Positions 23,659 to 36,266 of a stretch of DNA of 64,000 bases are shown one piece after another; position 1 is the stretch's first letter, and the number at the start of each line of letters is the position of its first letter. This DNA is from Panorpa germanica (taxonomy: Eukaryota; Arthropoda; Insecta; Mecoptera; Panorpidae): the NCBI GenBank assembly GCA_963678705.1, contig OY783203.1:38068347-38132346 (forward strand), in the 5' to 3' direction. The notes beneath the pieces are model-generated. The model saw nothing but the letters and a program-made list of their open reading frames with translations. It had not been told where the DNA came from and made no database searches. A program made the position numbers and the translations under genes.

Positions 23659-24965
23659 ACAGAGCCGAACTACACTGAAAAGTTTAAAAGAGTCTTTCTT
23701 CCATCTATTTAATTTGCGTTTCATTCTAAACTACGTGAATTCATTTTCTTTAGGTTTCACAACCTGAATTTTCTTATTTTCAGTTACAAATAAATTCATC
23801 TTACATTGTCGATATCATAGGCTGCAGCTTAGCTAGTATATTTTTAAACCAGTTAAATTCCCGCTAAACACAAAACATGGATGTTACCTTGCATTCATGT
23901 TATATTTTACTTCAACAAAACCTATTAATATTTAATTTAAAAATGTTTCATTTTATTATTTTACAACTATGTTTAGAGTCTAATCATTGACAATGAGTTC
24001 TTATGGCTTTATAATCCTTAGATTCTTCTTAAGTAGATTTGTTTTTCGTAGACTTGTTTTTTGAAACCTGTTCGGCACTCTACAACAACGGATGCGATGT
24101 AATAATTCACGTCACACACAAAGTTCACGGCATTCACGTTCCAATGTTTAAATTGGCTTCCTAGGTACACAGTGCAATATATGTCACACAATTATATATG
24201 CATACAACATCGTTGCCTAATATAGTGAAATAAAACGAATAATGTTGTATAATGATTTAGTTTGAAATTTTATTTAAACGTTGATCAAAACGGAATGCAT
24301 CTTTAATATAACACCCTGTATAAAAAAAAGAATCACACACCAAAAAAAACATTAAATATCACCATCATTCTCAAAATGTCATTCTTTAATAAAACTATAT
24401 TACAGAAGTCTGTAGTAAATTTATTAAAAACAGAATCCCTGTCATGTCACAGAGACACTTATTTAATAGGTCCTATTGTTTCCATTTCCGCCTGATACGT
24501 ATACTACTATTACTACACAAACACTTCGTCTCTGTTTTTTACTGTGGAATAGAAACACCGTTAACATTCTGAACTGACTACCTTGTTGACTCAACAAGTA
24601 GCTCTCGTCATAAGAGCTTTTTTAAGTACCTACTAAGCCGTCTAAAAATATTCACTTTGTTTAATTTTATCGCGAATTTATACGCCTTAGTCTATTTAAG
24701 TCTTCGTCTTTCAATTTCATAAAAGCTTTAATAAGGTTTGAATGACTTTTAAATTCTTGAGATAAAATAATCATTCTTAGGAAATGTGAATATAATCCGA
24801 ACTAATTTACATACTTATAATCTTACTTACTTAAGAAGCTTAATTATAAGTTCAACAGAAAAATCTGAAATTCGGAAATAGTTTTAAGCTCTTATTTATT
24901 TATTGTTATTTATTCGTAAGCTCGTATAACATTTTTAGTCATAATTTTAAAGGTTAGTAACATAC
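23659..24965. other. Spacer, no gene seen
   Basis: Contains an ACACCCTGTATA word near 24310 that is common at ends of insect repeats; not enough to call an element. Confidence 0.5.
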
Positions 24966-25009
24966 CGAGATCGTTGGGGAAGTGTTTCAAAACTGTTAAG
25001 ACTCGGACA
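24966..25009 (-). CDS. Candidate 44-base internal exon, unrecognised
   Basis: On the minus strand a pyrimidine-rich tract ending in an AG (25011-25010) is followed by 44 bases and a donor GTATGT (GT at 24965-24964). Two frames are open; one reads VRVLTVLKHFPNDLG, which looks protein-like, but I cannot assign a family. It lies about 7 kb upstream of the Erg start on the same strand, so it could be a 5' exon of that transcript or of another gene. Support is only splice-site quality and reading frame. Confidence 0.2.
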
Positions 25010-25249
25010 CTGATTACAAACAAACAAAATCACGTAATATTAAAAGAAAGTGGTGCGGGTTGTCAACTAGGGTTGTCAACTGTTCTCTTTTGTTAATGAC
25101 AGTTCTTCTTTTAGAAGTTTTGTACGGTGTCCTTTCTTAAGGTTGAGAAGAACGCTCAAAGATTTTAATGTTTGGGAATGAAGCTGTAGTACATTTATAT
25201 TTAAAAAACAAATTGTGTAAATATTGCAATCTGGATTATTTATTATCAT

Positions 25250-25965
25250 TTTATTTTTAAGTTTTCTCAAAAACGACTGCGTTAAAGTTTTTGAAAAATT
25301 AATTTATTATAAAGAAACCTTCGTTATTTTGGTTCTGATTTCTATTTTGTTTTTATTGTAGTTATATCCGTCAAACTTTAAGAAGACGATCTGTGCTTAT
25401 AATACCTAAAAATATTTTAATTCTTGCAAAGTATATAAAGAGTTATAAAATCATGAACTTTTTTTCAAAAAGTTAAATTATTGATTTCTTAATATTTTTT
25501 GATGCAGTTATATCCATTTATATTTAAGAAGACGAACTGCTTTAACAAAATTGAAATATCTTAACTATTTTGGATTTTATAAGCGGTTCTAAAAATTCAT
25601 GGAATTTTTTCTCGAAAAGAAAAATTATAGATTTCCTCATGTTTTTTGATGCAGCTATTTCCATTTATATTTAAGAAGACGAACTGCGTTAAAAAATTTG
25701 AAATATCTTAATATTTGTGAATTTTATAAGGGGTTCTAAAAATTCATGGACTTTCTTTCAAAGAGGAAAATTATTGATTTCTTTATATTTTTTGATGCAG
25801 TTATATCCATTTATACTTAAAAAGACGAACTGCGTTAAAAAGTTTGAAATATCTTAATATTTGTGAATTTTATAAGGGGTTCTAAAAATTCATGGACTTT
25901 TTTTCAAAAAGAAAAATTATCGATTTCTTTATATTTTTTGATGCAGTTATATCCATTTATACGAA
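25250..25965 (+). repeat. 146-bp tandem satellite
   Basis: Unit starts at 25361, 25507, 25654, 25800 and 25946 give spacings of 146, 147, 146 and 146. Each unit begins GTTATATCCATTTATA, continues GAAGACGAACTGCGTTAAA and ends TTTTTTGATGCA. The last two complete units are nearly identical and the first is more diverged; a partial degenerate unit precedes them (from about 25250). The array ends abruptly after CATTTATACGAACG. Confidence 0.92.
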
Positions 25966-26299
25966 CGTGTACGAATATTATTGTGACGAATTTAACGTGT
26001 AGCGAATATTATTCTATTAAAAATTAGACTAATACCAAATTAAGATTATTAATTTTTTTCATAGTTTCTCTTTCTATAACAAACGTATAATACACACCCA
26101 TTGCCATGCAATGGGTTGCAGATCTAGTGTTAATTTGTATTTGTATCGAAATCTTTACATATCTACTCTGGATAAAATGAAATCTGTGACAAATTTATAC
26201 TAGATAAAATGAAACGTGGTTGTTCCGCCACCCTTTGTCGAATATTCTATGGACGTCCATTATGACATTATTTAGTAAAAGAGTTTGTTAATTTTTTTT

Positions 26300-26450
26300 A
26301 ACTTTTTCATCGGTAGAGTACGTATATATTTATATGATTCAGTGTATTACAAAATTTCGAATTTATTTCCGTGCCTTTCTTTTTCACAGTGCAAGGTTAG
26401 TCTAAGAGAGGAACGTGTAAAACATTTTTCCGATCAATTTTTTTAAAAAT
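26300..26450 (+). repeat. Interspersed repeat, copy 1
   Basis: Diverged match to 41575-41730 in the same orientation (TTTATATGATTCAGTGTATT, GAATTTATTTCCG, TTAGTCTAAGAGAG). No coding capacity seen. Confidence 0.6.
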
Positions 26451-29014
26451 ACTTTAATCATTTAATCAAACAAGTATTTTTAAAAAGTATTTCAAAGCGT
26501 TGTATATAAGATAAAATTGTTTACGTAGCAAGTAACTTTTCTTATGTTAGATAAACCTTAAATATACATAACTGTGTGTAACAGGAACACACATGTTTTC
26601 TAACAGCGAGTAAATATCAGTTCTTGGACATTGTACTTCTCCGAATCTTTTTACAGCCCACACGTGTATTGTGTGTTGCCCGGCTTTCATAACAGGTGCA
26701 TTTGAGTGAATGAAGTGTCATAAATAACGCGTGACAGTTAGAATAGGGCGAGATCGAGTGGAAAACGTAGGGGACGTAGAGAAATAGGGGTAGCGTGATG
26801 AATGGGGAAAATACTGAAACTTGTTATAAAAGGAGGGGAGGAATTGATCTTTTTTCCACGCAATTTAAATTAATAATGACGTAAAGAAATATAGTATCAA
26901 GTATTTAAAATAAATATCAATCTGTTGCTTTGATATGAATAATATGAATTGACTGAATCCCTTAAATAAACATATTCACATTTGGAGTCATCCAAAAATT
27001 ACGTCACATAAAAATAAATATAAAGAAATAAAGAAAATTAAATTTACCAATCAGCAGCTACAAAAACATATCCTTACTATTTAATAAACAAAACAACAAG
27101 AAATCCTAGAAAATATGGATAATCCATTTTTGCTTAAATATAATTACTAATCTTCTTACACACAACTGTAATCCTAAACAGTTACTGCTAACAAAAATAT
27201 CCTAGACAATAGTCTAACCCATACTAATCTTGGGTGTTTCTACCTTGTGTCTAATGCTTTTTTAATCCTAACCTGGAATTATTACTTACTTGTGATAAAC
27301 CCTAATACTTAATTTCTAAGTACTACCAGTAAATATTGTCTACTTAATGATAATTCCTTAAACAAACATTAACTGATTTATAAGCGAGTAAAGTTCACTA
27401 ACTAACGAATAATTATAATAACAATAAAACTACTTATTTACTAATCATCATTCAATATAAATTTCAAAGATTTTAAACGTTACTACGCTGTTAGTCTTTT
27501 TGATGAATAGGTGCTTTCCAAAAAACAATATTAGAAAAACAATGTATGGCGTAAGAAAATTCCATGAACATGCAAAATATTTCAGTTATAATCTCATAAA
27601 TAAATAATTGAGAATTCTATAAATCACATATTTTTATTATAATAAATAAATAAATAAATAATTACAAAATACATCATTTATAGGTTAATAGTACGCCTGA
27701 ATGAATGCAACATGAATAACATATTATCTATTTGTACTAAACTATTCATGAATTAAATTTATTTTGATAAAACAAATCCTATAATCAAAAACGCATTTAG
27801 CGATAGTACTCCATACTGTCAGGACGGAAAGTTAACCTTTGTGTAGAATAGGCCCATCGACAAAAGAATCAATTGCATCTAGTCACAATTGCCGTTCGCC
27901 AAAATCTATTATATCCAGTCATAATTGTCTTCAACGATAGAGCTATCTCTGCTACTGGTAATGTGGCGCTGCGTTTAGTAGTTTAATAAAAGTGTGGTAA
28001 ATCCGGCACTGTGCATTGTAGTTCAAAGCTGAACCATTGCAATAACATAGAACATAGTGGGAGTAATACAGGACTAGTAAACTAGCAAAATACAGTTAAA
28101 GAAAAGCGAAAAATTGAAGCTATAAAACTTAATTGTGTACTTAGTTTGAAATGTATGCACATTCCCATTGTGCCCGAGCAAACTAAACAATCTACCGCGG
28201 GATATTAAAATTTATAACTTTATTTAACACAGTAGGAAAACTCTGTGGTGAATATATTTAAGAAAATATATAATACGAATATATCGCAATTAATAAGACT
28301 AAGTGACTTAGCAAAGTTTTGCACCATGTAAACAGTGTAGCAGAACGTTTAGGCGCTATATGTCAATGAAGTCACAAATTATATTCTACTTCTTGGCATA
28401 AATAGTACTTATAACTTATTGTAATTCTGTTCTCAGAAAATGTTAAAGATGAATGAATGAGTCATAAATAAAATATTTTTAATTTAAGTGAAATATATTA
28501 ATGATTAAAAACCAGAGTAAAAGATTTTGTCGATTTGTATGATGACATAGGCCATTATAAAGCAGAAATATAAGATTGTTTTATTATGTACTAAGTTATA
28601 CATTATACAGTAGTTTTATTATTTAGAAAATCACAGCGACAAATTATTTCACGTTCTGGTATTCACGTTACTCTAAAACTTCAATGCTGCCATACATTAT
28701 TTAGCCGCGCCCCACCCCGCGCTGTGGACAACTGATGTAAACCATTTTTAAATTGACTACAAGTCGTATATTCTTGTGAAACCGCTATAGTGGTAAATAA
28801 AATATTCATTCGGTGAAGATAATACAATCTCACTTCTCGTATATGTATACTAGTGTAGTTGTTCTTCCATGCCAAACTACTTAAAATATTTCATTGATTA
28901 AGTTTTCTCCAAAGAAGAAACTCGTAAACGTTTTGAAAGTAAATGTTCTAAGCAATATTTTTTTAAGAAAGATATTTCATCTCTTATTTATTTCATTTCT
29001 TAAGTATTATACTC
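26451..29014. other. AT-rich spacer, no gene seen
   Basis: Includes an (AAAT)n run near 27640 and a GC-richer patch at 28700-28730. No long frame, tRNA or exon was recognised. Confidence 0.5.
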
Positions 29015-29160
29015 GTACATCGATTTTTCCATTGCTTTGAAATTTACAAAAGTAGCGTCACTAAAACCAGTGTAGCTCGAAAACTAATAGTCGCAATGTC
29101 ATGATATTTTGACACATATCGTTTGAAGGTTGGCACTATCTAAAAATTGTAATGGTAATT
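29015..29160 (-). mobile_element. Mariner 5'-end fragment
   Basis: On the minus strand it contains a leader like the plus-strand one at 54766-55028 (shared words CCAACCTTCAAACGATATGT and GGTTTTAGTGACGC), followed by ATGGAAAAATCG at 29032. The ATGGAAAAA start after a GTGACGCC leader is typical of mariners. Only the first few codons remain. Confidence 0.6.
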
Positions 29161-29329
29161 TTATTGTGTCTTAAGTTACTTTCCATTTACGACTAATCTT
29201 TCCTATACAATTAATTAAATTTTACATTATATTTTTTCAAACACAGGCCATGTATTGTAACATCTTGACAAAAACAAATATTTTTAATTTTACTTTGAAA
29301 CCTATAAATTACTTTCTTACTTTATATAA

Positions 29330-29500
29330 AATTGGTCTATTTCCAATACTAATTGCATTAGCAATGACGTCAATCTTTTAGTTTCAAGTTTTCTTGTATT
29401 AGAACCGCACCGCTGCCTACTAAGTGTGTATCACACCTTTATTAATTGAAACACTAATCAGTGAATCGAACTTGAAGGAACGGCACCCTGGTATCGGTAT
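29330..29500 (-). repeat. Old SINE copy
   Basis: Recognisable by TTGGTCTATTTCCAATACTA, CCGCTGCCTACTAAGT and GAATCGAACTTGAAGG in family order; strongly diverged. Confidence 0.5.
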
Positions 29501-31775
29501 TATTGGACTTACAGTAATTTCTTACATATTTATTAAATATTTAATAATTATAATAAAATAAAATACCAGATCTATATCTAAATTCAGTTTTCTAATAATA
29601 TATTTATTATATATTTTCTATGTTTCTATTTTAATTAATGAATAGATATTCGAAAGTCTCTTAATTTAATAAATAATAATAAAATAAAGATACACTAGAG
29701 ATATTTATTTTAGATTTATAATACGACTGAACTAGAGCAACGCAATAACACGTTCGATGATTTGCCATCAATTCAGGCGAACCATTTAATTATAAGAGAC
29801 ACTATTTTTAAACTTATGATTTTTAATTTAAATAAAGTTAAAAAACGACACTGCACAGAAAGTGTGAGCTTTTGATACTAAGTCGCTTTGGTTCCCGAAT
29901 CATCACAATATTTTTACAGCTTAGTGGATTAATTGCAACGGAGTTCAATTATAAAAGGCTTTGGCACCAATGTAATTACTAACATAAGAAGAAGGTTGTC
30001 GGTGTTAAAACTAATATTGAATATAGTTTAACGTTAAATAAAATATTACAAAAAAAGAAGTTAAAAAAAATTATTTCGACTAATGCTAGATAGCCTAGTT
30101 TTGTTTAAGGTCAGAGGTGACACAATGGTCTAGAGAATTAATATTTGACGTCAGATTGCTGTTTACATCTTAATCAAAATATTACTTTATATTTTTGATT
30201 ACTTTATTTTACAATAAACCCTGACACGAACGAATTGTAGTTGAAATTAGTTGATACATTTCTAAAATTATCAAATAATTGCTTTTGTAATTTATAAAGC
30301 AACAAATTTCACCTAATACTATAATAGAATGAAAATACAGGAAAGTGTGAGAATACAGAAGATATACAGGAAAACATCAATCTTTAAATAACTTAGTTTA
30401 TGCGACAAATTGATGTGTTCCATGTATTCAAGTATTATTGATTAGAATTGCTATTCAATGATTGACAAACCGCAAAATGTAGATACACACTATATGCATT
30501 TATAACACAAGATTAATTACCAAAGCAAACTTATAGAAATTCGTGGTATGTTGCAAATATACCAATTCTTAAATTTTCTTAGATGATAATTCTTATATTA
30601 TCAATACACTTTTAACATAGAAAGAACAAATTGTTGTACATTACCAATGATACAAAAAATATTTATTACTTAATTAAAAAAAACAATATTATTAATTATA
30701 AACTTTAATTCTTAAAAAAAATACAAAGTTTTAGTTATTTCGATAAATATTTATAAATAAAAACAAAGTATAATTAATTATATGTGATAACAATTAACTT
30801 ATGAATAATAATTAATATATACATTGCATTGAATAAGTCTGAAAATAACTACATTTATGACCGATTTGATAACCTCCAGTAAGTTCTTTTATCTAAATAT
30901 TAATTTACAAAAAAGTTAGTGTTGATTTTTATTAATTCTAGTACTTAGTATTATAGTCTAAAACTTTTATATAGTCTCTTCTATAAACTACTCCTTCTCT
31001 CTCGTGTTATTTTATCCTACATAGTTCTAGCCTATGTAACAAGAAATAGTATAAGAAAATCAAACTGAGTACAAGTTTATATAAATAAGACATAGAAGGT
31101 TAAACGATAAATAATTATTTCACAAATGAACTAACTTTAGGATAACTGGATACGAAGAAATCAAACATGATGAAACTAGTTCCCTTTTTTTATAAATGTC
31201 TTATAATTGTCTTGTTTATTAGACAATTATCATATTGCAAAACCCTCAACATAATTTAGATAAGTGTTACATTTGATATTTTTGGTTTAATGACTTTAAG
31301 TAAAATATTGTAAACTCACTCAGCCTTGTAACTTGTTATTCTGATAACAATGTTGTAATTGTAACCAGCAAAAAAGTTGAAGAAGAAAAAGAACAACCCA
31401 TATCTCTAATAATATGATATTGCTTTTATAATTAAATAAACCAAGTGAATAAGAAGTCTTAAAATTAAACATGAATGAATGTGCAATACCTATTTCTTAA
31501 CATTTATGTGATATGTTATTTAAAACTACGTGTCTTTATCCAGCACAGAGGAACTACAATTATTTCAATGAGCAGTCTTGATCTAATTTTAAAATAATGT
31601 CAAAGTAATAAACCTCCCGTTAATTTGTACGGAATAACAAAACCCTAACTTTATAATCAGTAATTTATTTTATATAGTTTAGTAAGTATATGAATTAGTA
31701 GTGTTAAGACAAGATAATGGAGTCAGGTTCCTCTAAAAATAATATCACAAACTCCAAGTCACATAACCAAATAAT
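29501..31775. other. AT-rich spacer downstream of the 243-aa gene
   Basis: A diverged SINE head may lie near 30110-30180. No gene seen; the 3' end of the 243-aa gene probably reaches about 31650. Confidence 0.5.
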
Positions 31776-32507
31776 CTAAAACAATTTAATTTTGCTGAGG
31801 GTTTTATCACCAAAATAAAGATGTACCACACGTCTTTGACGAAGTCTAGATTGACGACCTTGTTGCTTTGAAGGTTCTGAAGGTTCTAAATGTTCTGAAG
31901 ATTCTTGTTCTTTTATAGGAGATGGTATAGATGGTAAAGCTTTCTTAGGAATTACTACAAATTTAGGTTCATTTTCACTTTTACATTTAACACATTTCTC
32001 TTTATAGCAAAAATCGTTATGATTAATAAAAAATACTTTGACTATAACAAATCCAATTATACCTAAACTTGCAATCATAAAGCTAAGACCAAGTGGTACT
32101 GTGGTACTATTGAGCGCCAATAAGCACCCCAAAAATTCAAATATAGTAATAAAAACACTTAGATAAACTCCGCAAACAAGTACTAATTCTTTAGCATGTG
32201 GTGCTGCCTCAGTAATGTATGTTTTGCAAACTTTTAAGTCGAATGACGGAACGCCCTGCGCTAGCTGCAACGCACACTGCACTAAAAAGGAACGCACAGC
32301 CATACGCCAAGCTTCGGCATGTTCGTGGAAGGATTTCCTGGATGATCGAATCCATACAATAATCGATGGTAGTATCGGCATGTGAGCTGAACACAAAATC
32401 TTCTGGAGCGATGTGCTTCGAAGAAAAGTGTCACGACGAACAAGATCATGTGACGTCATCGTGCGATGGACTGCTTCAGCCCGGATCTGAGTAATTGTTT
32501 CAGACAT
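31776..32507 (-). CDS. Unrecognised 243-aa protein with two predicted membrane segments
   Basis: The ATG at 32507 opens an uninterrupted 243-codon frame, far longer than chance allows in DNA this AT-rich. Residues 1-100 are mostly amphipathic with a hydrophobic patch near 44-53. Two strongly hydrophobic stretches at about 108-132 and 137-161 look like a membrane hairpin. A cysteine cluster follows (C167, C172, C175), then a proline-, glutamate- and serine-rich tail ending in basic residues. A splice-acceptor-like TTGTTTCAG lies about 50 bases upstream on the same strand, so a 5' UTR exon may exist further upstream. A candidate poly(A) signal AATAAA (minus strand) is at 31664-31669. The coding part appears intronless. 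I do not recognise the family and assign no function. No transposase or reverse-transcriptase motif is visible, which argues for a host gene. Confidence 0.75.
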   Translation of the reverse strand: MSETITQIRAEAVHRTMTSHDLVRRDTFLRSTSLQKILCSAHMPILPSIIVWIRSSRKSFHEHAEAWRMAVRSFLVQCALQLAQGVPSFDLKVCKTYITEAAPHAKELVLVCGVYLSVFITIFEFLGCLLALNSTTVPLGLSFMIASLGIIGFVIVKVFFINHNDFCYKEKCVKCKSENEPKFVVIPKKALPSIPSPIKEQESSEHLEPSEPSKQQGRQSRLRQRRVVHLYFGDKTLSKIKLF

Positions 32508-35500
32508 TCTCTTTCCCTTTTTAAACTTCTACTTAAATTTATTATATGTGTTATATCTGAAACAAATAAATTAATATTATTATTAAAACGAAAATATATT
32601 TCACATTTTATTTTTTGGTCTTGGAAGATTATTTTGTAACAGTGGGAAATTTATAGGTATTAAACATAAATTTTTCTAATTAGCAAATTACAAGAAATTA
32701 TATTGGGCATTTCGCAACCCATAAATTGTTGATGATGAAATAAATTGTTGATGTAAATACATAAAATTGTTGATGTAGATACATAAAGTACATTTTTGTT
32801 TTTTTAAATGGCTAACAGTAATTATGTTTCTTACCATATTTGTATAAATATAAATGGGTTTATTCTACATACTAAACAACTTTAATTGTGAATGTGGTCA
32901 TTAGACAATAGAACAAGCAATTGATCATGTTATAGGTTTGAATCATTGTATAGATTATTTTGAAAAATTAAGAAAACAATAAATTTAGAGACAATGATGT
33001 TGTTAATGTTTGTTGTAATAATATTTTTAACAAAGTATTGTGAAAATGTTATGTTTATATTCTTTGTGAAAACATCAAACACAAAGCATTTCAGAGTTAT
33101 TTAATGTATTTTCTGCGAAATTAAAAAAGTCAGAAATATGACTAAATGCCCTTAGATATGAATAAGATAGTAATTATTATTATTAAAAAATTTATTCACT
33201 ACTGTTTTATCAAACGTAAAAGCTTAGCATATTATTGTCTCATGTATAAATACATTAAACGAAAGAAAAATTTTTTTTCTCCAGACACCCGCATATGCAG
33301 CAATATAAATTATTCCCTTTTTACGTATTTATTAAATATTTCCGCAAAGAATATTCTCTGTTTTCTCAATTCTCTTTCTAGCACAAGTGTTTACACGTAA
33401 GTTGGTCTCCACTGTTTATGTTTATTATGATTAGCGTTATCTGAAGTCTACAGAACGATAGACACTATCAAGTTTTCAATTAAACATGTGGCAGAACAAA
33501 CCGACAAGATGATATCAAATGCAATCACCATGCACCACATGGCCAATCATAAATTTAAATGAAAACATTACTCAGGCACATGAATGCAACGTGATTATAA
33601 TGAAAATAAAATTTAAATTGTTATATACAATTCCTTGCATAACTGTGATGAATTACAATTACCAATACTAAATATTTTTAGTATGCATTTTAGATCACTA
33701 ATATTTAGTATAACATTTCGCGGTTCTAATTAATAACATAGAAAACCTCTTAATTATTTCAAAATATTTATAATTTTTTGCTATACATAAAAATTTGTAG
33801 CTTGTATTTCTGAATTGTTCAATCTCCTAACTCCTTTTTAAATGTAAGTTTTTATAGAAATTCATTATTCATTAATTATTAAATCTGAATATTTTACAGT
33901 TCTTGGGATTTTTGTTTCGTGATATTCCAGGCAAATATCTGATAACAATTACAATCTGAGAAAAATGATTAATTTCATAGAAGAGGACCCATTATTAATT
34001 ATTTTCTTTTTATTAGTGTACATACTTAATATTTGTATCTTCTTAAAATTTGTCAAATACATATTTTAAAAAAAGAGTAGCGATAAATGTATTCGTGCCA
34101 TTTGTAATTTAAATTTACGAACGCATTTTACTCTATTACAACTATTAAATTAACATATATTGTAATACGGAGTATACACTGAGACAAGACTGCATTAATT
34201 AATTTGTTAAAAATATGCGTGCTTTATTTTGTGTGCGTGCAGTTTTCGTAATAAAAAGAATTTCAAAAATATTACGCTTTACAATACTATTTCAAAATTT
34301 GATTCAAAACATTGATTAAAATGTATGATAATATAATAAATTATTCAATTAAAAAACGAAAAATAATTTTAAAACAATGTTATACCTATAAAACACAATT
34401 AATTTGTAATGTAAATTTGTAATGTAAAACAGTGAGTCAAATAACACATGTAAATTTATAATAATGAATCATTTCTGTATAATTATTATATGATTTAATC
34501 AATATGTAATTATTTCAATAATGATGAAATTCTAAATCGTAGTAATATTTTACTAAACGTTATATCATTGTATTCGTTTTAAACTTATTTAAATTAACGC
34601 CTGTTATTGGATCGATAGGCTACTACAGTAACAGCTTACAATGAAGAATGTCTCATGTTACTCTACTCAAGTACACATCCGAGTAGTTCATAGCAACGTG
34701 TTTAAAAAATGCCATTGGCTTGTTTCGGCATTTATTTTACTAGTTTGAAAAGTGTTGCAATTGTAAATTATTTATTTATATTATATTATTTGTTATTATT
34801 TACACATGAGGAATCATTTGCATTCGTGTTTTTATTTATAAAGTTTGATTAATTATTATCACTGTAACATATGGTAATTTATAGATGTATAGTCTCGAAT
34901 ACATATTACACCACTGTCTATTTATAATATATAATTATATTTTCATAGAATCAATGATTAATTGGTGTGTTCTTATCAAATTGAAATCCGTTCTCAAATT
35001 AAATGTTTTGGTGAGTTTTTTTCCGATATTCAGTCAGACTTGTGCTACACTATTCTTATATTAAATACACCCTACAATTGACCAATATAAAATAGGAGTA
35101 TTTTCTTTTTACCTCTTTATTTATTTAAACGCAAGGCCATATATTTATAGATATCCGTTTCTTACATACCAGATAAGTAAAGCTAAGTTTATTCCCAGAA
35201 CTAAAGTTACTTGAAGTCAATGACTTTAGTATAGACAATAAGATAGGTTCTCATACCACTACTAGCTATCGCGTTAAACGATTACAATTTGATATCAGTA
35301 ACTCGTTGCTTGTAAACTAGCCATTACTTAAATAACGTTTTTATAAAGATAGTATTAAGGCACATATTATTAAGTAAATAAACATATACGAGTATACTTC
35401 ATATTATAAAAATAACAAGTTAAATAAATGTGGATCATTCTGTTTGCAGATTGTAATGCGTATTGAGTTCACTAACTGTAATTTGACATTCTTTGTGAAT

Positions 35501-35640
35501 ACATATACCTATACGTATAACTAGGTATAGCACCAAGGTCGAACCCATCACGAAGTGTAAACTAATAAAGCGACCGCAGTAAATGTTTCGCCTCATGATG
35601 TTGCCTTACAATTTAGTGTTTAAATCCTATTATACTTTTT
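32508..35640. other. Very AT-rich spacer upstream of the 243-aa gene
   Basis: May hold the promoter and a non-coding exon of the minus-strand gene. Short frames only; a small direct repeat ATAAATTGTTGATG occurs at 32720-32785. Confidence 0.5.
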
Positions 35641-35878
35641 TGTTTAATTTACTTAACGTTGGTCTATTTCCGATTCTAAGTGCTATCGCACGACCTCCTG
35701 GCAGTATATATGTTACCACACCGTTGCCTAATAAGTTTACGATGCTGTAAAGTTCGTTAAATTTTCAATTTAATTTGAAAACAACCAAATTCAGAAAATA
35801 TAATTCTGGTCCGGGGAACGAACCCGAAGGCAAAGCAGTCTGCCGTCAAGCATCAATGATCTCGCGCACTGTCATCTA
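35641..35878 (-). repeat. SINE copy, nearly full length
   Basis: Tail TTAACGTTGGTCTATTTCCG, body CACCGTTGCCTAATAAGTTT and CAGAAAATATAATTCTGGTC, B box GGGGAACGAACCC, head GCATCAATGATCTCGCGCAC. Confidence 0.85.
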
Positions 35879-35992
35879 AATCATATTAAGGGAACCCACA
35901 TTAGCCCAAAAACATTATGATCCAACTGTTCTGTTCGACAAACTTTAGTGAAATAAAAACCCATTAAGAAATGAAACTATTTTAGTAAGATG

Positions 35993-36266
35993 TATAGTCC
36001 AAATCACGAGAGTTCGGCGGTGACTTATACTTAAAAGAGATTATAAGAGTGGTATAAATCTATAATACAATGATGAATTTTATCTTATTCGTTTCTATAT
36101 ACATTATAGAAAAATAAGTGAGTCAGTGCGTTTTAGTTATATCGACAGTTTATACCCCATAACTTTTTTTAAGTATGAGTCGCCGCCGAACTCTCGTAAT
36201 TTGAACTATACCTCACAACTTGCTTTAAGTATGAGTCGCCGCCGAACTCTCGTAATTTGAACTCTG
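35993..36266. mobile_element. Foldback element with a duplicated right arm
   Basis: Left arm (35993-36034) TATAGTCCAAATCACGAGAG and onward pairs with the right arm ending at 36210, about 40 bp with few mismatches. The right arm is then repeated directly (second copy 36227-36266), offset 56 bases. TA at the edges suggests a Tc1/mariner-type MITE. No coding capacity. Confidence 0.75.
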
